From contig JAJZBI010000014.1 in assembly GCA_021798985.1 (NCBI GenBank), forward strand, positions 28,055 to 92,054: a stretch of 64,000 bases of DNA. The letters run 5' to 3'. The position numbers were made by a program, and so were the translations under genes. Each line of letters starts with the position of its first letter. Position 1 is the first letter of the stretch. The notes under the pieces were generated by a model. It was not told the origin of the DNA, made no database searches, and worked only from the letters and a program-made list of their open reading frames with translations. The stretch comes from Actinomycetes bacterium (lineage in GTDB: Bacteria > Actinomycetota > Acidimicrobiia > Acidimicrobiales > Bog-793). Of this stretch, positions 35,294 through 44,969 are shown piece after piece.

Positions 35294-35987
35294 GGACGCG
35301 CAGGCTGAGGCAGCGGGCCTCCTCGAGCTCTTCGAACTCGCCGCTTTCTAGTGCCGCGCGGTAGCACTCATAGGGCGGGCGGCCGCCGTCTGCGGGATCG
35401 GGGAAGACGTCGTGGATGGCGAGCAGGCCCCCCGCGGCGAGGCGAGGCGTCCAGCCCTCGTAGTCGGCCCACGCGACGACGGCGCCGTGCCCGCCGTCGA
35501 TGAAGACCATGCCGACCGGCCCGCTGAGCGCCGCAGCGACGCGCGCCGAGTCGCCGACGACCGCGACGACGACGTCCTCGGCTCCGGCCCGCCACAGGTT
35601 CGCCCGAAAGCGCGGGAGCGAGTCCATCTGTCCGGTCGCGGGATCAACCAGGCTCGCGTCGTGGTGCTCCCAGCCGGCCTGCATCTCCTCTGAGCCCCGG
35701 TGATGGTCGACGCTGAGCACGATGCACGGCGGCGCACCGCGCTCGAGCGCGCGAAGCAGCCCGGCGGCGAGGAAGAGGCTGGAGCGGCCGAGGTAGGCGC
35801 CGATCTCGACCAAGGGCCCAAGCGCCCGGTGCGCCGCGACCTCGGCAGCGGCGAACAGGGCCATGCCCTCGCGCTCGTCGAGAAATCCCGGCGTAGCCCG
35901 TGCCGCCGCGAGCACCGACGCGCTGCGCGCCGGCCCGTCGCCGGGCTGGCGCGCCGTGCCAGGCGGGGCCGCGTCGCGCTGGCTCAC
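35247..35987 (-). CDS. Class I SAM-dependent methyltransferase (cassette gene 4)
   Basis: About 246 residues. Motif I reads LVEIGAYLGRSSLFLAAGL, followed by VLSVDHHRGSEEMQ, then VAVVGDSARVAAAL, MVFIDGGHGAVVAWADYEGW and LAIHDVFPDP: the pattern of O-methyltransferase 24 / CmcI-like proteins with an aspartate-histidine metal-type site. The start is taken at GTG 35987, which overlaps the stop of the UPF0016 gene (GTGA); an upstream in-frame ATG at 36023 would lie inside that gene. It is transcribed after UPF0016 and converges on the toroid gene. Association with the cassette is by position only. Confidence 0.8.
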   Translation of the reverse strand: MSQRDAAPPGTARQPGDGPARSASVLAAARATPGFLDEREGMALFAAAEVAAHRALGPLVEIGAYLGRSSLFLAAGLLRALERGAPPCIVLSVDHHRGSEEMQAGWEHHDASLVDPATGQMDSLPRFRANLWRAGAEDVVVAVVGDSARVAAALSGPVGMVFIDGGHGAVVAWADYEGWTPRLAAGGLLAIHDVFPDPADGGRPPYECYRAALESGEFEELEEARCLSLRVLTKRRAPTAPQRARR

Positions 35988-36589
35988 GCCGCCTGGACCA
36001 GGCTGTAGATGCCGAGCCCGCACAGCAACAAGCCCGAGAGCCGCCGGATGAGGGAGAGGGGGACGTAGCGCACGAGCGTGCGGCCGGCGAGGACGCCGAA
36101 TCCGCTGATGACGACGAAGGCGACCGCCGCGCCCAGAAACACGCTAAGGGCGTCTTTGGTGCGGGCAGTGAAGTTGGCCACGATCACCTGGGTGAGGTCG
36201 CCGAACTCGGCGAGCGCCACGACGCTGAAGGCGGTGAGCGCCACCTTCAGGTTGCGTGCCGGTGCCTCGCCCACTTGCGCCGCTTCTTTCGCCTCGATCT
36301 CCTTGGCGCCCGCTTCCTCCCTCTTCTCTGGGATGAAGAGTAAATAGGCACCGCCGAGCAAAAAGAGACCGGCGACGATTCCCTCGACGGCGCGGTGCGG
36401 CAAGAGGGCGAGTAGGCGGCCGGCGACGACCGCGATCGCCGCCTGCAGGACGAGGCCGGCCGCGGTGCCGATCCAGACCGGAAGCGGCCGCTGGCGCGAG
36501 CCCATCACGATCGTCGCGATGAACGTCTTGTCGGGAAGCTCGGCGGGCAGGACGACCGCGAACGTGGTCGCCGCCAGCGCGAGGTTCAT
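35984..36589 (-). CDS. UPF0016/GDT1-family (TMEM165-like) cation exporter
   Basis: 201 residues, six or seven transmembrane helices in two halves, each with the family's E-x-G-D-K/R-T-type motif: AELPDKTF near residue 17 and AEFGDLTQ near 127. Both are slightly diverged (L-P in the first, L for K/R in the second). Homologues export Mn2+ or exchange Ca2+. The loop at 90-112 is rich in Glu/Lys/Ala. Three bases after the M1 aminopeptidase and probably in its operon. Confidence 0.85.
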   Translation of the reverse strand: MNLALAATTFAVVLPAELPDKTFIATIVMGSRQRPLPVWIGTAAGLVLQAAIAVVAGRLLALLPHRAVEGIVAGLFLLGGAYLLFIPEKREEAGAKEIEAKEAAQVGEAPARNLKVALTAFSVVALAEFGDLTQVIVANFTARTKDALSVFLGAAVAFVVISGFGVLAGRTLVRYVPLSLIRRLSGLLLCGLGIYSLVQAA

Positions 36590-36592
36590 CGC

Positions 36593-39289
36593 TCAGCCCC
36601 CGGTCGTACCGAGCGCGGTGGCGAGCCGTCCGCGCAGGCGCACCGCCAGGCGGACGTGGACCTCGAGCCGCTCGAGGCTCTGGTCGACGCGCCGGCGGCT
36701 CGCCCCGCTCACCGCGCTGGCGCAGAACTCGCGGACCTTGCGCGCGTCGCGCGGCTCGCCGTCGGGATCGAGCTGGGCGAGTCCGGCGATGCCCTCGAGC
36801 ATGCGGGGGATGAGGTTGTCCGGATAGCGCGTGGTCATCGTGCCGAAGTGCTCTTTGATGAAGACGAAGCTCTGGGACCCGCGCTCGCGGTTCATGAGCA
36901 GTGCGCCGAGCAGGATCGGCGCGTTCTGCGAGCGGATCTCGCTGAGGCAGAGCTCGAGCACCTCGGCAACCTTCTTCTCATCGGAAAGGCGCGCGAGCGC
37001 GTAGAGGTGGCGGATGCCGTCCATCGGGTCGCGAGGCCGACGGTAGCGCTCGAGGATGGCGCTGAACTCCTCGTCGCTCGCGTGGGCGGCCACGACGCCG
37101 AGCACGGCCGCGCCGAGGTCGGGATCGAGGACGCCCTTGGCGAAGTGCTCCTCGGCGAACAGCTCATGCGCCCGCCCGATCGTGGCTTCGTCCCGGCCGA
37201 GGGTGCCGAGCCCGGTCACCAGGCTGGAGCGCAGCAGGGGCGTCTTGTCGTCCTCGCCGGCGCGGCGCTCCCACCCGATGGTCGCGAAGCGCTCGGAGCA
37301 CAGCTCGCGGGCAAAGGCCGACAGCGCCGGGCGCTCGGACGCCTCGGCGACGAGGTCGAGCACCGCCAAGGCGTTGAGCGCGAGCGACCAGACGTAGGGA
37401 TCGTCGCTCTCGTTCAGGTGGCGCAGCACGGCCACGAAGCGGCTGATCTCGTTGCGGCCGGCGAGCGTCGTCGCCCAGGCGTCGCTCACGAGGTTGAACT
37501 GCTCGATCGGCCCGAGCTCACCGAAGTGGGTGAGCAGGCGCGCCTGGAGCGCCTCGTCGTAGCTCGTGCGGTAGAAGCCGGTGCCGCCCGCGTTCACCAC
37601 GAGCGCCCCGCCCTCGGGCACCGGCAGCCGAACCGGCTGGTTGCCGAGCAGCACCTTGTGCGCGCCCTCGGGCGCCTTCCCGGCCGCGGCCAGCGTGCCG
37701 GCCGGCGCCGCGACCAGCGGCACGAGCCAGTCCGATCCGATCGCCGAGCCCTCGGGTGGGGCCGTGCCGATCTCGGCGGCGACGGCGGCAGGAAGGTAGG
37801 AGAAGGGCTCCTGGGCGAACTCCACCTGCTCGCCCTCAGGGCCGTTGACCAGGCGGGCGCTGACGAGCGGGTGGCCGCCTTGCAGCAGCCAGGTCTCCAT
37901 CACCTTGCCGACGGGGACCTCGGGCGCTGCCGCGGCGAGCGCGTCCCACAAGTCGGTGTTCTTGGTGTTGCCGTAGGCGTGCTGGCGCAGATAGGCGCGC
38001 ACGCCTGCTTGGAAGCGCTCGCGGCCGAGGAACTGCTCGACCATCCACAGCACCGAGGCGCCCTTTTCGTAGGTCAGCACGTCGAACATCGCTGCCGCGT
38101 CCTCGGGCCGTCGGACGGGGTACTCGATCGGCCGCGTGGCGTGGAGCGCGTCCGTCCCGAGCGCGTTGGCGCGCCCGCGGGCGAAGCCCGCAAAAACCTG
38201 CCATGCCGGCCGGTAGTCGTCCTCGCAGCACAGCGCCATGAACGTGGCGAAGGCCTCGTTCAACCAGATGCCGTTCCACCAGCCCATCGTCACGAGGTCG
38301 CCGAACCACATGTGGGCGAGCTCGTGGGCGACGACCTCGGCGAGGCGCTCGAGCTCGGGCCGGCTCGCCCGGGACTCGTCGGCGAGCAGGATCGCCTCCC
38401 GGAAGGTGACGCAGCCGAGATTCTCCATCGCGCCCGCTGCGAAGTCCGGCAGCGCGACGAGGTCGAGCTTGTCGCCGGGATAGGGCAGCTCGAAGTACCT
38501 GGAGAAGAAGCTCAGCGCGTGCTTGCCCGCCTCGAGGGCCGGGCGGGTCAGCGCGGAGCGGCCCGGGGGGACGGCGACGCGCAGCGGTACCCCACCGGCG
38601 TCGACGGGCTCGGTGGTCTCGAGCGGGCCGACGATGAAGGCCACGAGGTAGGTCGACATCGGGATCGTGTCGCCGAAGCGAAACCGCCGGCCACCGCCCT
38701 CGAGGGGTTCGGAGGAAACCTCGGGCCCATTGGACAGGGCGATGGTTCCCGAAGGGGCATCCAAGGTGACCGAAAAGACCGCCTTTCGGTCGGGCTCGTC
38801 GAAACAGGGGAAGGCCTGGCGGGCAGCCGTCTCTTCGAACTGGGTCGTGGCGATCACCACCGGTTCGCCGTCCTCGCCGGCGAAGGTGCTGCGATAGAAG
38901 CCCTTCAGGCGATCGTTGAGCACCCCGGCAAAGGCGCAGCTCAACACGTAGCGGCCAGGAGTCAGCGTCTGGGGGGGCGTGAAGCGGATCCGCTCGTGAT
39001 CGGGATCGAGGCTGACGGAGAGGGCCTGGCGCGCCCCGGTGGCGCCGGCCGAGGCCCAACCCGCCTCGAGGCCCGCATCACTGACCTCGAGGTCGACGGC
39101 GTGGCACTCGATCGCCGTGCAAGGCTCGAGAACCTCGATCTCGATGCGCTCGCGGCCGATGAAGCGGGCGGTGTGCAGGTCGGGCGCGAGCTGAAGCTCG
39201 TAGCGACGCGGCGCGACGGAACGGGGGAGGCGATAGGGGGCGTCGTCGCCCTGGCGGTCGGCGCGCGACGCGCCGTCGGTCGAGGTCAT
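36593..39289 (-). CDS. M1-family zinc aminopeptidase
   Basis: 898 residues with all the catalytic blocks: exopeptidase motif GAMENLG near 286, zinc motif HELAHMW near 322 with the third ligand in LNEAFATF near 344, the transition-state Tyr in VLTYEKGA near 410, and an ERAP1-C-like helical C-terminal domain. Removes N-terminal amino acids from peptides in the cytoplasm (no signal peptide). Longer than some PepN but normal for tricorn-interacting-factor/ERAP-like M1 enzymes. ATG 39289 follows a -10 hexamer by 7 bases. UPF0016 follows after 3 bases. Confidence 0.92.
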   Translation of the reverse strand: MTSTDGASRADRQGDDAPYRLPRSVAPRRYELQLAPDLHTARFIGRERIEIEVLEPCTAIECHAVDLEVSDAGLEAGWASAGATGARQALSVSLDPDHERIRFTPPQTLTPGRYVLSCAFAGVLNDRLKGFYRSTFAGEDGEPVVIATTQFEETAARQAFPCFDEPDRKAVFSVTLDAPSGTIALSNGPEVSSEPLEGGGRRFRFGDTIPMSTYLVAFIVGPLETTEPVDAGGVPLRVAVPPGRSALTRPALEAGKHALSFFSRYFELPYPGDKLDLVALPDFAAGAMENLGCVTFREAILLADESRASRPELERLAEVVAHELAHMWFGDLVTMGWWNGIWLNEAFATFMALCCEDDYRPAWQVFAGFARGRANALGTDALHATRPIEYPVRRPEDAAAMFDVLTYEKGASVLWMVEQFLGRERFQAGVRAYLRQHAYGNTKNTDLWDALAAAAPEVPVGKVMETWLLQGGHPLVSARLVNGPEGEQVEFAQEPFSYLPAAVAAEIGTAPPEGSAIGSDWLVPLVAAPAGTLAAAGKAPEGAHKVLLGNQPVRLPVPEGGALVVNAGGTGFYRTSYDEALQARLLTHFGELGPIEQFNLVSDAWATTLAGRNEISRFVAVLRHLNESDDPYVWSLALNALAVLDLVAEASERPALSAFARELCSERFATIGWERRAGEDDKTPLLRSSLVTGLGTLGRDEATIGRAHELFAEEHFAKGVLDPDLGAAVLGVVAAHASDEEFSAILERYRRPRDPMDGIRHLYALARLSDEKKVAEVLELCLSEIRSQNAPILLGALLMNRERGSQSFVFIKEHFGTMTTRYPDNLIPRMLEGIAGLAQLDPDGEPRDARKVREFCASAVSGASRRRVDQSLERLEVHVRLAVRLRGRLATALGTTGG

Positions 39290-39296
39290 TTCCCGA

Positions 39297-39302
39297 ACGC
39301 TA
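39297..39302 (-). promoter_or_regulatory. -10 element of the M1 aminopeptidase
   Basis: TAGCGT on the minus strand, 7 bases before the ATG at 39289. Leaderless arrangement. Confidence 0.45.
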
Positions 39303-39420
39303 GTGGGGAGCGTCGCCGCCGGCGGCCGTCGCCCCGCGCCCGCGCCAGGGATCTCGCCCGCTCACCGGCGCGGCCGCTGTTTCGGCATGGCGACAATCGG
39401 GCGACGTGCCGCGAAGTCGC

Positions 39421-39450
39421 GTGACGAGGTCCGTCACCCGAACGTAAGGT
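39421..39450 (+). promoter_or_regulatory. Promoter and possible operator of the nucleoside ABC operon
   Basis: GTGACG (39421-39426) and TAAGGT (39445-39450) are separated by 18 bases. The -35-like hexamer is also the left arm of a perfect inverted repeat GTGACG-N5-CGTCAC (39421-39437), with another CGTCAC at 39467-39472. A protein bound there would cover the promoter. The leader to the ATG at 39544 is about 85 bases and carries the strong ribosome site GGGGAGGG. Confidence 0.45.
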
Positions 39451-39543
39451 TTGCCGACTGCTACGGCGTCACGACGAACGCCCCGCGCCGCGGGGCTCGA
39501 GGCCATGGGGCTCGAAGCCGCCATGGCAAGGGGAGGGAACTAC

Positions 39544-40737
39544 ATGAGCACAAGCGACCACGGGGCGCACCGCAAGCGCTCGAGGGCTGGCCTCACGACG
39601 CGGGTCGCCGCGGCGTCGGCCGTCGTCGTCGCGGCGACCGCTGCCGTCGGCTTCGGGGCCGGCTCGAGTTTTGCCAGCGCCAAGGCGACCGCGCATCACC
39701 GCGCCACGGCCTCGGCGCGCTCAGGCCGGGCAAAGAGCCACTTCCTCGCCTGCGAGGTCACCGACACGGGCGGCATCAACGACCGCTCCTTCAACGCCTC
39801 GGCATACCAGGGCCTGAAGGTCGCCGCCAAGGCGATCCCCGGCCTGAGCTACAAGTACCTGCAGTCCAATTCGACGAGCGAGTACGCGCCGAACATCAAC
39901 ACCTTCATCGGCGAGAAGTGCGGCATCATCATCACCGTCGGCTTCGACATGGCCCAGGCGACCCAGACCGCTGCGAAGGCGCATCCGAGCCAGAAGTTCG
40001 CGATCGTCGACTACTCCTACTCCCCGGCGATGAAGAACGTCCTCGGCCTCGTGTACCACACGAACCAGGACGCCTTCCTCGGCGGCTACCTCGCCGCGGC
40101 GATGAGCAAGAGCGGCAAGGTCGGCACCTTCGGCGGCCAGGACATCCCGCCGGTCACGATCTACATGGACGGCTGGGTGGCGGGTGTTCGCTACTACGAC
40201 AAGGTCAACCACGCGCATGTCGTCGCGCTCGGCTGGACGCCGGCGAAAAAGCGCAACTTCGCGTCCGGTAGCTTTGCTGGCAACGGCCTGTTCACCAACG
40301 ACTTCACCAACCAGGCGCTCGGCAAGACCGACGCGCAGACGCTGATGGCCGAGGGTGCTGACGTGATCTTCCCGGTCGCTGGCGCGGTCGGCCTCGGTGC
40401 GGCTGCGGCGGTCAAGCAGGCCGGGGCCGGGCACTACATGGAGTGGGTCGACACCGACGGCTGCGTGTCGGCTCCCCAGTACTGCTCGCTGTTCATCACG
40501 AGCGTCACCAAGGGCATCGTCGCCTCGGTGTCGACGGCCGTCGAGGCCGCGGCACGCGGCACGTTCCACGGCGGCAACTACAACGGCACGCTCGCCAACA
40601 ATGGCGTGAGCCTGTCGCCGTTCCATACCTTCGCCCACAAGATCCCGGCGAAGGTCAAGGCCGCGCTCAAGACCCTGAAGGCGAAGATCATCGCCAACAA
40701 GGTGTCGCTCGACCCGAACTCCTACCCGGCGAGCTAG
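39544..40737 (+). CDS. BMP-family ABC transporter substrate-binding protein (nucleoside-type)
   Basis: 397 residues: an Arg/Lys N-terminus, a hydrophobic Ala/Val signal segment (about 18-40) ending FASAKA, then the BMP/Med/TmpC fold beginning CEVTDTGGINDRSFNASAYQGL, with the family's NDRSF and the IITVGFDMAQA, AIVDYSY, GFLGGY-like (FLGGYLAAAM) and FPVAGAVG blocks. Family members bind purine nucleosides or riboflavin. The Cys near residue 60 is not in a proper lipobox, so membrane anchoring is doubtful despite the family habit of being lipoproteins. Its gene is followed by a strong hairpin and then the ABC ATPase, as in bmp-nup operons. Confidence 0.9.
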   Translation: MSTSDHGAHRKRSRAGLTTRVAAASAVVVAATAAVGFGAGSSFASAKATAHHRATASARSGRAKSHFLACEVTDTGGINDRSFNASAYQGLKVAAKAIPGLSYKYLQSNSTSEYAPNINTFIGEKCGIIITVGFDMAQATQTAAKAHPSQKFAIVDYSYSPAMKNVLGLVYHTNQDAFLGGYLAAAMSKSGKVGTFGGQDIPPVTIYMDGWVAGVRYYDKVNHAHVVALGWTPAKKRNFASGSFAGNGLFTNDFTNQALGKTDAQTLMAEGADVIFPVAGAVGLGAAAAVKQAGAGHYMEWVDTDGCVSAPQYCSLFITSVTKGIVASVSTAVEAAARGTFHGGNYNGTLANNGVSLSPFHTFAHKIPAKVKAALKTLKAKIIANKVSLDPNSYPAS

Positions 40738-40791
40738 CACTCGCCGGCCGCCCCGGTGGGGCAGGCGGCGCCCAGAAGAACCCCGAGGCGA

Positions 40792-40822
40792 GAGGCCCAG
40801 CTGTCAAAGACAGCTGGGCCTC
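40792..40822 (+). terminator. Perfect 14-bp hairpin between binding protein and ABC ATPase genes
   Basis: GAGGCCCAGCTGTC-AAA-GACAGCTGGGCCTC, a flawless 14-base stem with a three-base loop, in the 111-base gap. No U run follows, so a complete Rho-independent stop is unlikely. Such hairpins behind binding-protein genes usually protect the upstream mRNA from 3' decay or act as partial terminators, giving more binding protein than transporter. Confidence 0.65.
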
Positions 40823-40848
40823 GTCGCCGTACGCGACGATGAGGGACG

Positions 40849-42408
40849 ATGAAGCTCGAGCTCGCTGGGATCACCAAGCGCTTCGGCGCGCTCGTCGCCA
40901 ACGACCACATCGACCTCACCGTCGAGCCGGGCGAGATCCACTGCCTGCTCGGCGAGAACGGCGCCGGCAAGAGCACGTTGATGAACGTGCTCTTCGGCTT
41001 GCTGCACGCCGACGAGGGCGAGATTCGCATCGACGGCGAGCCGGTGCGCTTCGCGGATCCCGGCGACGCCGTGCGCCGCGGGATCGGCATGGTGCATCAG
41101 CACTTCATGCTCGTCCCGGTGTTCTCGGTCGCCGAGAACGTCGTCCTCGGCTTCGAGCCGACGCGTGCCGCAGGATTCCTCGACCACCGCAAGGCCCGCA
41201 GCGACATCTCGCGCCTGTCGAAGGAGTTCGGCCTCGAGGTCGATCCCGACGCGCTCGTCGAGCACCTTCCCGTCGGCGCGCAGCAGCGCGTCGAGATCTT
41301 GAAGGCGCTGATTCGCGACGCGAAGGTGCTGATCTTGGACGAGCCGACCGCCGTCCTCACGCCCCAGGAGATCGAGGCGCTGTTCCGGATCATGCGGTCC
41401 CTCGCTGCCGCCGGGCGATCGATCCTGTTCATCACGCACAAGCTGAAAGAGGTGCTCGCGGTCGCAGACCGCATCACGGTGATGCGCCTCGGCAAGGTCG
41501 TCGGCGCCGCGGACCCTTCGGCGATCGACGAGGCCGAGCTGGCAGCGATGATGGTCGGTCGCAGCGTCGAGCTCGTCGTGCGAAAGGAGCCGCCCAAGCC
41601 CGGCCCCGTCGTCTTGGAGCTGCGCGGCGTGCGCATCGTGGATGCACGGGGGATCGCCGTCGTCGACGGCGTCGATCTCGAGGTCCGCGCCGGCGAGATC
41701 CTCGCCCTCGCCGGCGTGCAGGGCAACGGTCAGACCGAGCTCGCCGAGGCGGTCTGCGCGTTGCGCAACCCCGAGGCCGGCACGATCCGCATCGACGCGA
41801 TCGACCTCACCCGCGCGACGCCGAAGGCGGCGCTACGCGCCGGGGTCGCGAACGTCCCCGAGGACCGCCAGGTGGACGGGCTGGTGCTCGGCATGTCGAT
41901 CGCCGACAACCTCGTGCTCGACCTCTTCGACCGCACGCCCTTCGCCCGCCACGGCGCCCGCGACCTCGCCCGGGTCGCCGCCGACGGTGAGACCAAGCTG
42001 GCCGAGTTCGACATCCGGGCACCGTCTGCACGCGAGGCGGTCGGGAACCTGTCGGGTGGCAACCAGCAAAAGGTCGTCGTCGCCCGTGAGCTCTCGCGCC
42101 CGGTCAAGGTGCTCGTCGCCTCCCAGCCGACGCGGGGCCTCGACGTGGGTTCGATCGAGTACGTGCACCGACGGATCATCGAAGAGCGAGACCGCGGCGC
42201 CGCGGTGCTCTTGGTCTCCTCAGAGCTCGACGAGGTGCTCGCGCTCGGCGACCGGATCGCGGTGATGTACCGCGGCCGCGTGGTCGGGACCGTCGCGCCC
42301 AGTGCTGGCCGCGACCGCATCGGGCTGATGATGGCCGGGATCGAACCGCCCGACCTCCCCCCGCCCGACGGCGACCAGCCTCCCGTGACCAACCTGGACC
42401 TCATATGA
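40849..42408 (+). CDS. Nucleoside/simple-sugar ABC transporter ATP-binding protein (double ABC)
   Basis: 519 residues with two ABC modules. The first has Walker [10 protein letters not shown] near 38 and a diverged signature [11 protein letters not shown]; the second has the degenerate Walker A VQGNGQTE near 290 and signature [15 protein letters not shown] near 400. This asymmetric tandem is typical of the RbsA/NupO class paired with BMP binding proteins. The Walker B of the second half reads [12 protein letters not shown], again usual for the class. The stop overlaps the permease start (ATGA). Confidence 0.93.
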   Translation: MKLELAGITKRFGALVANDHIDLTVEPGEIHCLLGENGAGKSTLMNVLFGLLHADEGEIRIDGEPVRFADPGDAVRRGIGMVHQHFMLVPVFSVAENVVLGFEPTRAAGFLDHRKARSDISRLSKEFGLEVDPDALVEHLPVGAQQRVEILKALIRDAKVLILDEPTAVLTPQEIEALFRIMRSLAAAGRSILFITHKLKEVLAVADRITVMRLGKVVGAADPSAIDEAELAAMMVGRSVELVVRKEPPKPGPVVLELRGVRIVDARGIAVVDGVDLEVRAGEILALAGVQGNGQTELAEAVCALRNPEAGTIRIDAIDLTRATPKAALRAGVANVPEDRQVDGLVLGMSIADNLVLDLFDRTPFARHGARDLARVAADGETKLAEFDIRAPSAREAVGNLSGGNQQKVVVARELSRPVKVLVASQPTRGLDVGSIEYVHRRIIEERDRGAAVLLVSSELDEVLALGDRIAVMYRGRVVGTVAPSAGRDRIGLMMAGIEPPDLPPPDGDQPPVTNLDLI

Positions 42409-43682
42409 GCGCCACCTCGCCCGCCGAGGCGCCCGAGCGCCCCGCCGCGCCGCCGCCCGCCGGGGCACCTGCCTGGCGGCGCTTCGTGCGCTTTGTGACC
42501 GAGGCGAACGTGGCCATGGTCACCTTGCTCGCCGTCGTCGGCGGGCTGTTCGTCGGCGCCATCTTGATCGTCGTGACGACGCCGGCGACCCTGCACGCCT
42601 GGGGCGAGCTCGGATCGCACCCGGGCCGGACGTTCTCGGTGACGTTCCAGACGCTCGGCAACGCGTATGGCGCGCTCTTCGTCGGATCGGTGATCAGCCC
42701 GTCGGCGCTCGGCCACGCGATCTCCTCGGGTCAGGGCTGGACGGGGGTCTTCACCCCGATCTCAGAGACGCTCGTGTCGGCGACGCCGCTCATCCTCGCC
42801 GGGACGGGCGTGGCGCTCGGCTTCTCGACCGGGGTGTTCAACATCGGCGGCCAGGGCCAGCTGATCGCCGGCGCCCTGGCGGCGACCTACGTCGGCTTCG
42901 GTGTCCACGCGCCGATCGGGATCCACCTGCCACTCGTGATCCTCGCCGGCGCCGCGGGCGGTGCCGTCGCGGGCTTCATCCCCGGGATCTTGAAGGCGCG
43001 GACCGGCGCGCACGAGGTGATCGTCACGATCATGCTCAACTACATCTTCCTCTACCTGCTCGAGTACCTGCTCACCACCCAGCCGCTGCAAAAGCCGAAC
43101 CAGAGCAACTCGATCTCCCGCTCGATCTCCTCGACGGGCCAGCTGCCGCACCTGTTCGGCAGCGGCCTGCGCGTCAACCTCGGACTGATCGTCGCCCTCG
43201 CGGTCGCCGCCGGCGCCTCGTGGTTCATGCGGCGCAGCACGCTCGGCTTCCAGTTCAAGGTGATCGGCGCGAACCCCGCGGCCGGGCGCACCGCCGGCAT
43301 GGACGCCCGCCGGGCGACGATCCTCGTCCTCATGATCTCGGGTGCCCTGGTCGGGATGGCTGGGATGTCGACACTGGCTGGCACGGACTTCTTCTTGTCG
43401 ACCGGCTATGGCGGCAACACCGGCTTCAACGCCATCACCGTGGCGCTGCTCGGGCGCAACCGGCCGCTCGGCGTCGTGCTCGGCTCGCTGCTGTTCGCCG
43501 CGCTGAGCACGGGGGGCCGGTACATGCAGGCGAGCACGGGCGTCCCCATCGACCTCACCTCGGTGATCCAGGCGGTGATCGTCTTCATGGTCGCCACGCC
43601 GGCGCTCGTGCGCGAGATCTTCCGCCTGCGCGAGGCCGGGGCGGGCAAGATCTTGCTGTTTACCAAGGGATGGGGCGGATGA
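42405..43682 (+). CDS. Nucleoside ABC transporter permease 1
   Basis: 425 residues, about ten hydrophobic segments, BPD-transporter-2 family (RbsC/NupP-like). The conserved [20 protein letters not shown] near residue 140 is the family's central motif, and [12 protein letters not shown] near 285 is the coupling region facing the ATPase. Ala/Pro-rich N-terminal 30 residues are probably disordered. Coupled by four-base overlaps to the ATPase before and the second permease after. Confidence 0.9.
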   Translation: MSATSPAEAPERPAAPPPAGAPAWRRFVRFVTEANVAMVTLLAVVGGLFVGAILIVVTTPATLHAWGELGSHPGRTFSVTFQTLGNAYGALFVGSVISPSALGHAISSGQGWTGVFTPISETLVSATPLILAGTGVALGFSTGVFNIGGQGQLIAGALAATYVGFGVHAPIGIHLPLVILAGAAGGAVAGFIPGILKARTGAHEVIVTIMLNYIFLYLLEYLLTTQPLQKPNQSNSISRSISSTGQLPHLFGSGLRVNLGLIVALAVAAGASWFMRRSTLGFQFKVIGANPAAGRTAGMDARRATILVLMISGALVGMAGMSTLAGTDFFLSTGYGGNTGFNAITVALLGRNRPLGVVLGSLLFAALSTGGRYMQASTGVPIDLTSVIQAVIVFMVATPALVREIFRLREAGAGKILLFTKGWGG

Positions 43683-44968
43683 GCACGGTCGATCTCACAC
43701 CGGTCGAAGGCGTCGAGCTCGCCCCCGAAGGTCGGCTCGTCTCCCTCGGGCGCGTCCGGGGGATGGGCGTGTTCCTCGCCGTGCTGGCGGTCACGACGCT
43801 CGTCGCCTTCGGCTTCGGGGTGCCCTCGGGCGAGCACGCCATCTTCTTATTGAGCGGCCCGCCGGCCCTCAACGTCTCGCCGCTCACGATGTCGGTGCGC
43901 TGGGTCGCCGTCGCGCTCGCCATCGGCTGTGCGGCGCTGGCCGCGCTCTTGCTCTTGCGGCGCAGCGCCCGCGGCAGCTACCTCATCTTTAGCCTGGGCG
44001 TGGTGCTGTTCTTGTGGGCGTTCCTCGCCTGGGCAGCGCGGGGGGCTGCCCTCAACCTGTTGCAGATGCTCGTGGGCACGCTCGTGTACGCCACCCCGCT
44101 CGTCTACGGCTCGTTGTCGGGGATCATGTGCGAGCGCTCGGGTGTCGTGAACATCGCCATCGAGGGCCAGTTTCTCGCCGGAGCGTTCCTCGGCGCGATG
44201 ATCGGCTCGGCGTCGGGGAACCTGTGGCTCGGCGTGCTCGCCGGCGCGGTGGCCGGCGGCCTGTTCGGCGCGCTGCTGGCCTTCTTGGCCCTCCGCTATG
44301 GTGCCGACCAGATCATCGTGGGCGTCGTGATCGTGGCCTTCTGCACGGGGCTCACCAACTTCCTCACCGAGCAGGTGCTGACGCCCGACCAGTCGACGCT
44401 CAACAGCCCCCAGACCTTCTCGCCGCTGGCTATCCCCCTGCTGTCGAAGATCCCGATCCTCGGTCCCGTGCTCTTTGACCAGAACGTCTTCCTCTACGGC
44501 GCGGCGATCCTGCTCGTCATGGTGCATGTGGCGCTGTTCAAGACGCGCTGGGGACTGCGGGTGCGCGCCGTCGGCGAGCACCCGCGCGCCGCGGAGACCG
44601 TCGGGATCCATGTCTTGTCGGTCCGCTACCGCAACGTGATCCTCGGCGGCGTCATCGCCGGGATCGGTGGCGCCTCGTTCACCATCGGCTCGATCGGGGA
44701 GTTCTCGGCGGGCATGACCGCCGGCCTCGGTTACGTGGCGCTCGCCGCCATGATCTTCGGCCGCTGGCGGCCCTTCGGCGCGCTGGGCGCGGCGGTGCTG
44801 TTCGGGTTCGCGCTCTCGCTGCAGAGCTACCTCGCCGTGTTGAACGTCGGGATCCCCTCGCCCTTCTTGTCGATGGCGCCCTACGTGATCACGATCGCTG
44901 TGGTCTCCGGCCTGGTCGGCCGGGTCCGGCCGCCGGCGGCCGACGGCGTTCCCTACTCGCGCGACTAG
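43679..44968 (+). CDS. Nucleoside ABC transporter permease 2
   Basis: 429 residues, multiple transmembrane helices, NupQ-like. Central motif GIMCERSGVVNIAIEGQFLAG near residue 145 and coupling segment VGEHPRAAETVGIHVLS near 300. The N-terminal cytoplasmic stretch plus two extra helices before the conserved core make it longer than RbsC (about 320). Last gene of the uptake operon, ending one base from the convergent PfkB-type kinase stop. Confidence 0.9.
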   Translation: MSTVDLTPVEGVELAPEGRLVSLGRVRGMGVFLAVLAVTTLVAFGFGVPSGEHAIFLLSGPPALNVSPLTMSVRWVAVALAIGCAALAALLLLRRSARGSYLIFSLGVVLFLWAFLAWAARGAALNLLQMLVGTLVYATPLVYGSLSGIMCERSGVVNIAIEGQFLAGAFLGAMIGSASGNLWLGVLAGAVAGGLFGALLAFLALRYGADQIIVGVVIVAFCTGLTNFLTEQVLTPDQSTLNSPQTFSPLAIPLLSKIPILGPVLFDQNVFLYGAAILLVMVHVALFKTRWGLRVRAVGEHPRAAETVGIHVLSVRYRNVILGGVIAGIGGASFTIGSIGEFSAGMTAGLGYVALAAMIFGRWRPFGALGAAVLFGFALSLQSYLAVLNVGIPSPFLSMAPYVITIAVVSGLVGRVRPPAADGVPYSRD

Positions 44969-44969
44969 C

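Noticed and set aside
39544..40737. BMP protein as a lipoprotein with Cys near residue 60
   Set aside because: The cysteine follows Ser-His-Phe-Leu-Ala and lies some 20 residues after the hydrophobic segment, so it is not in a lipobox position.
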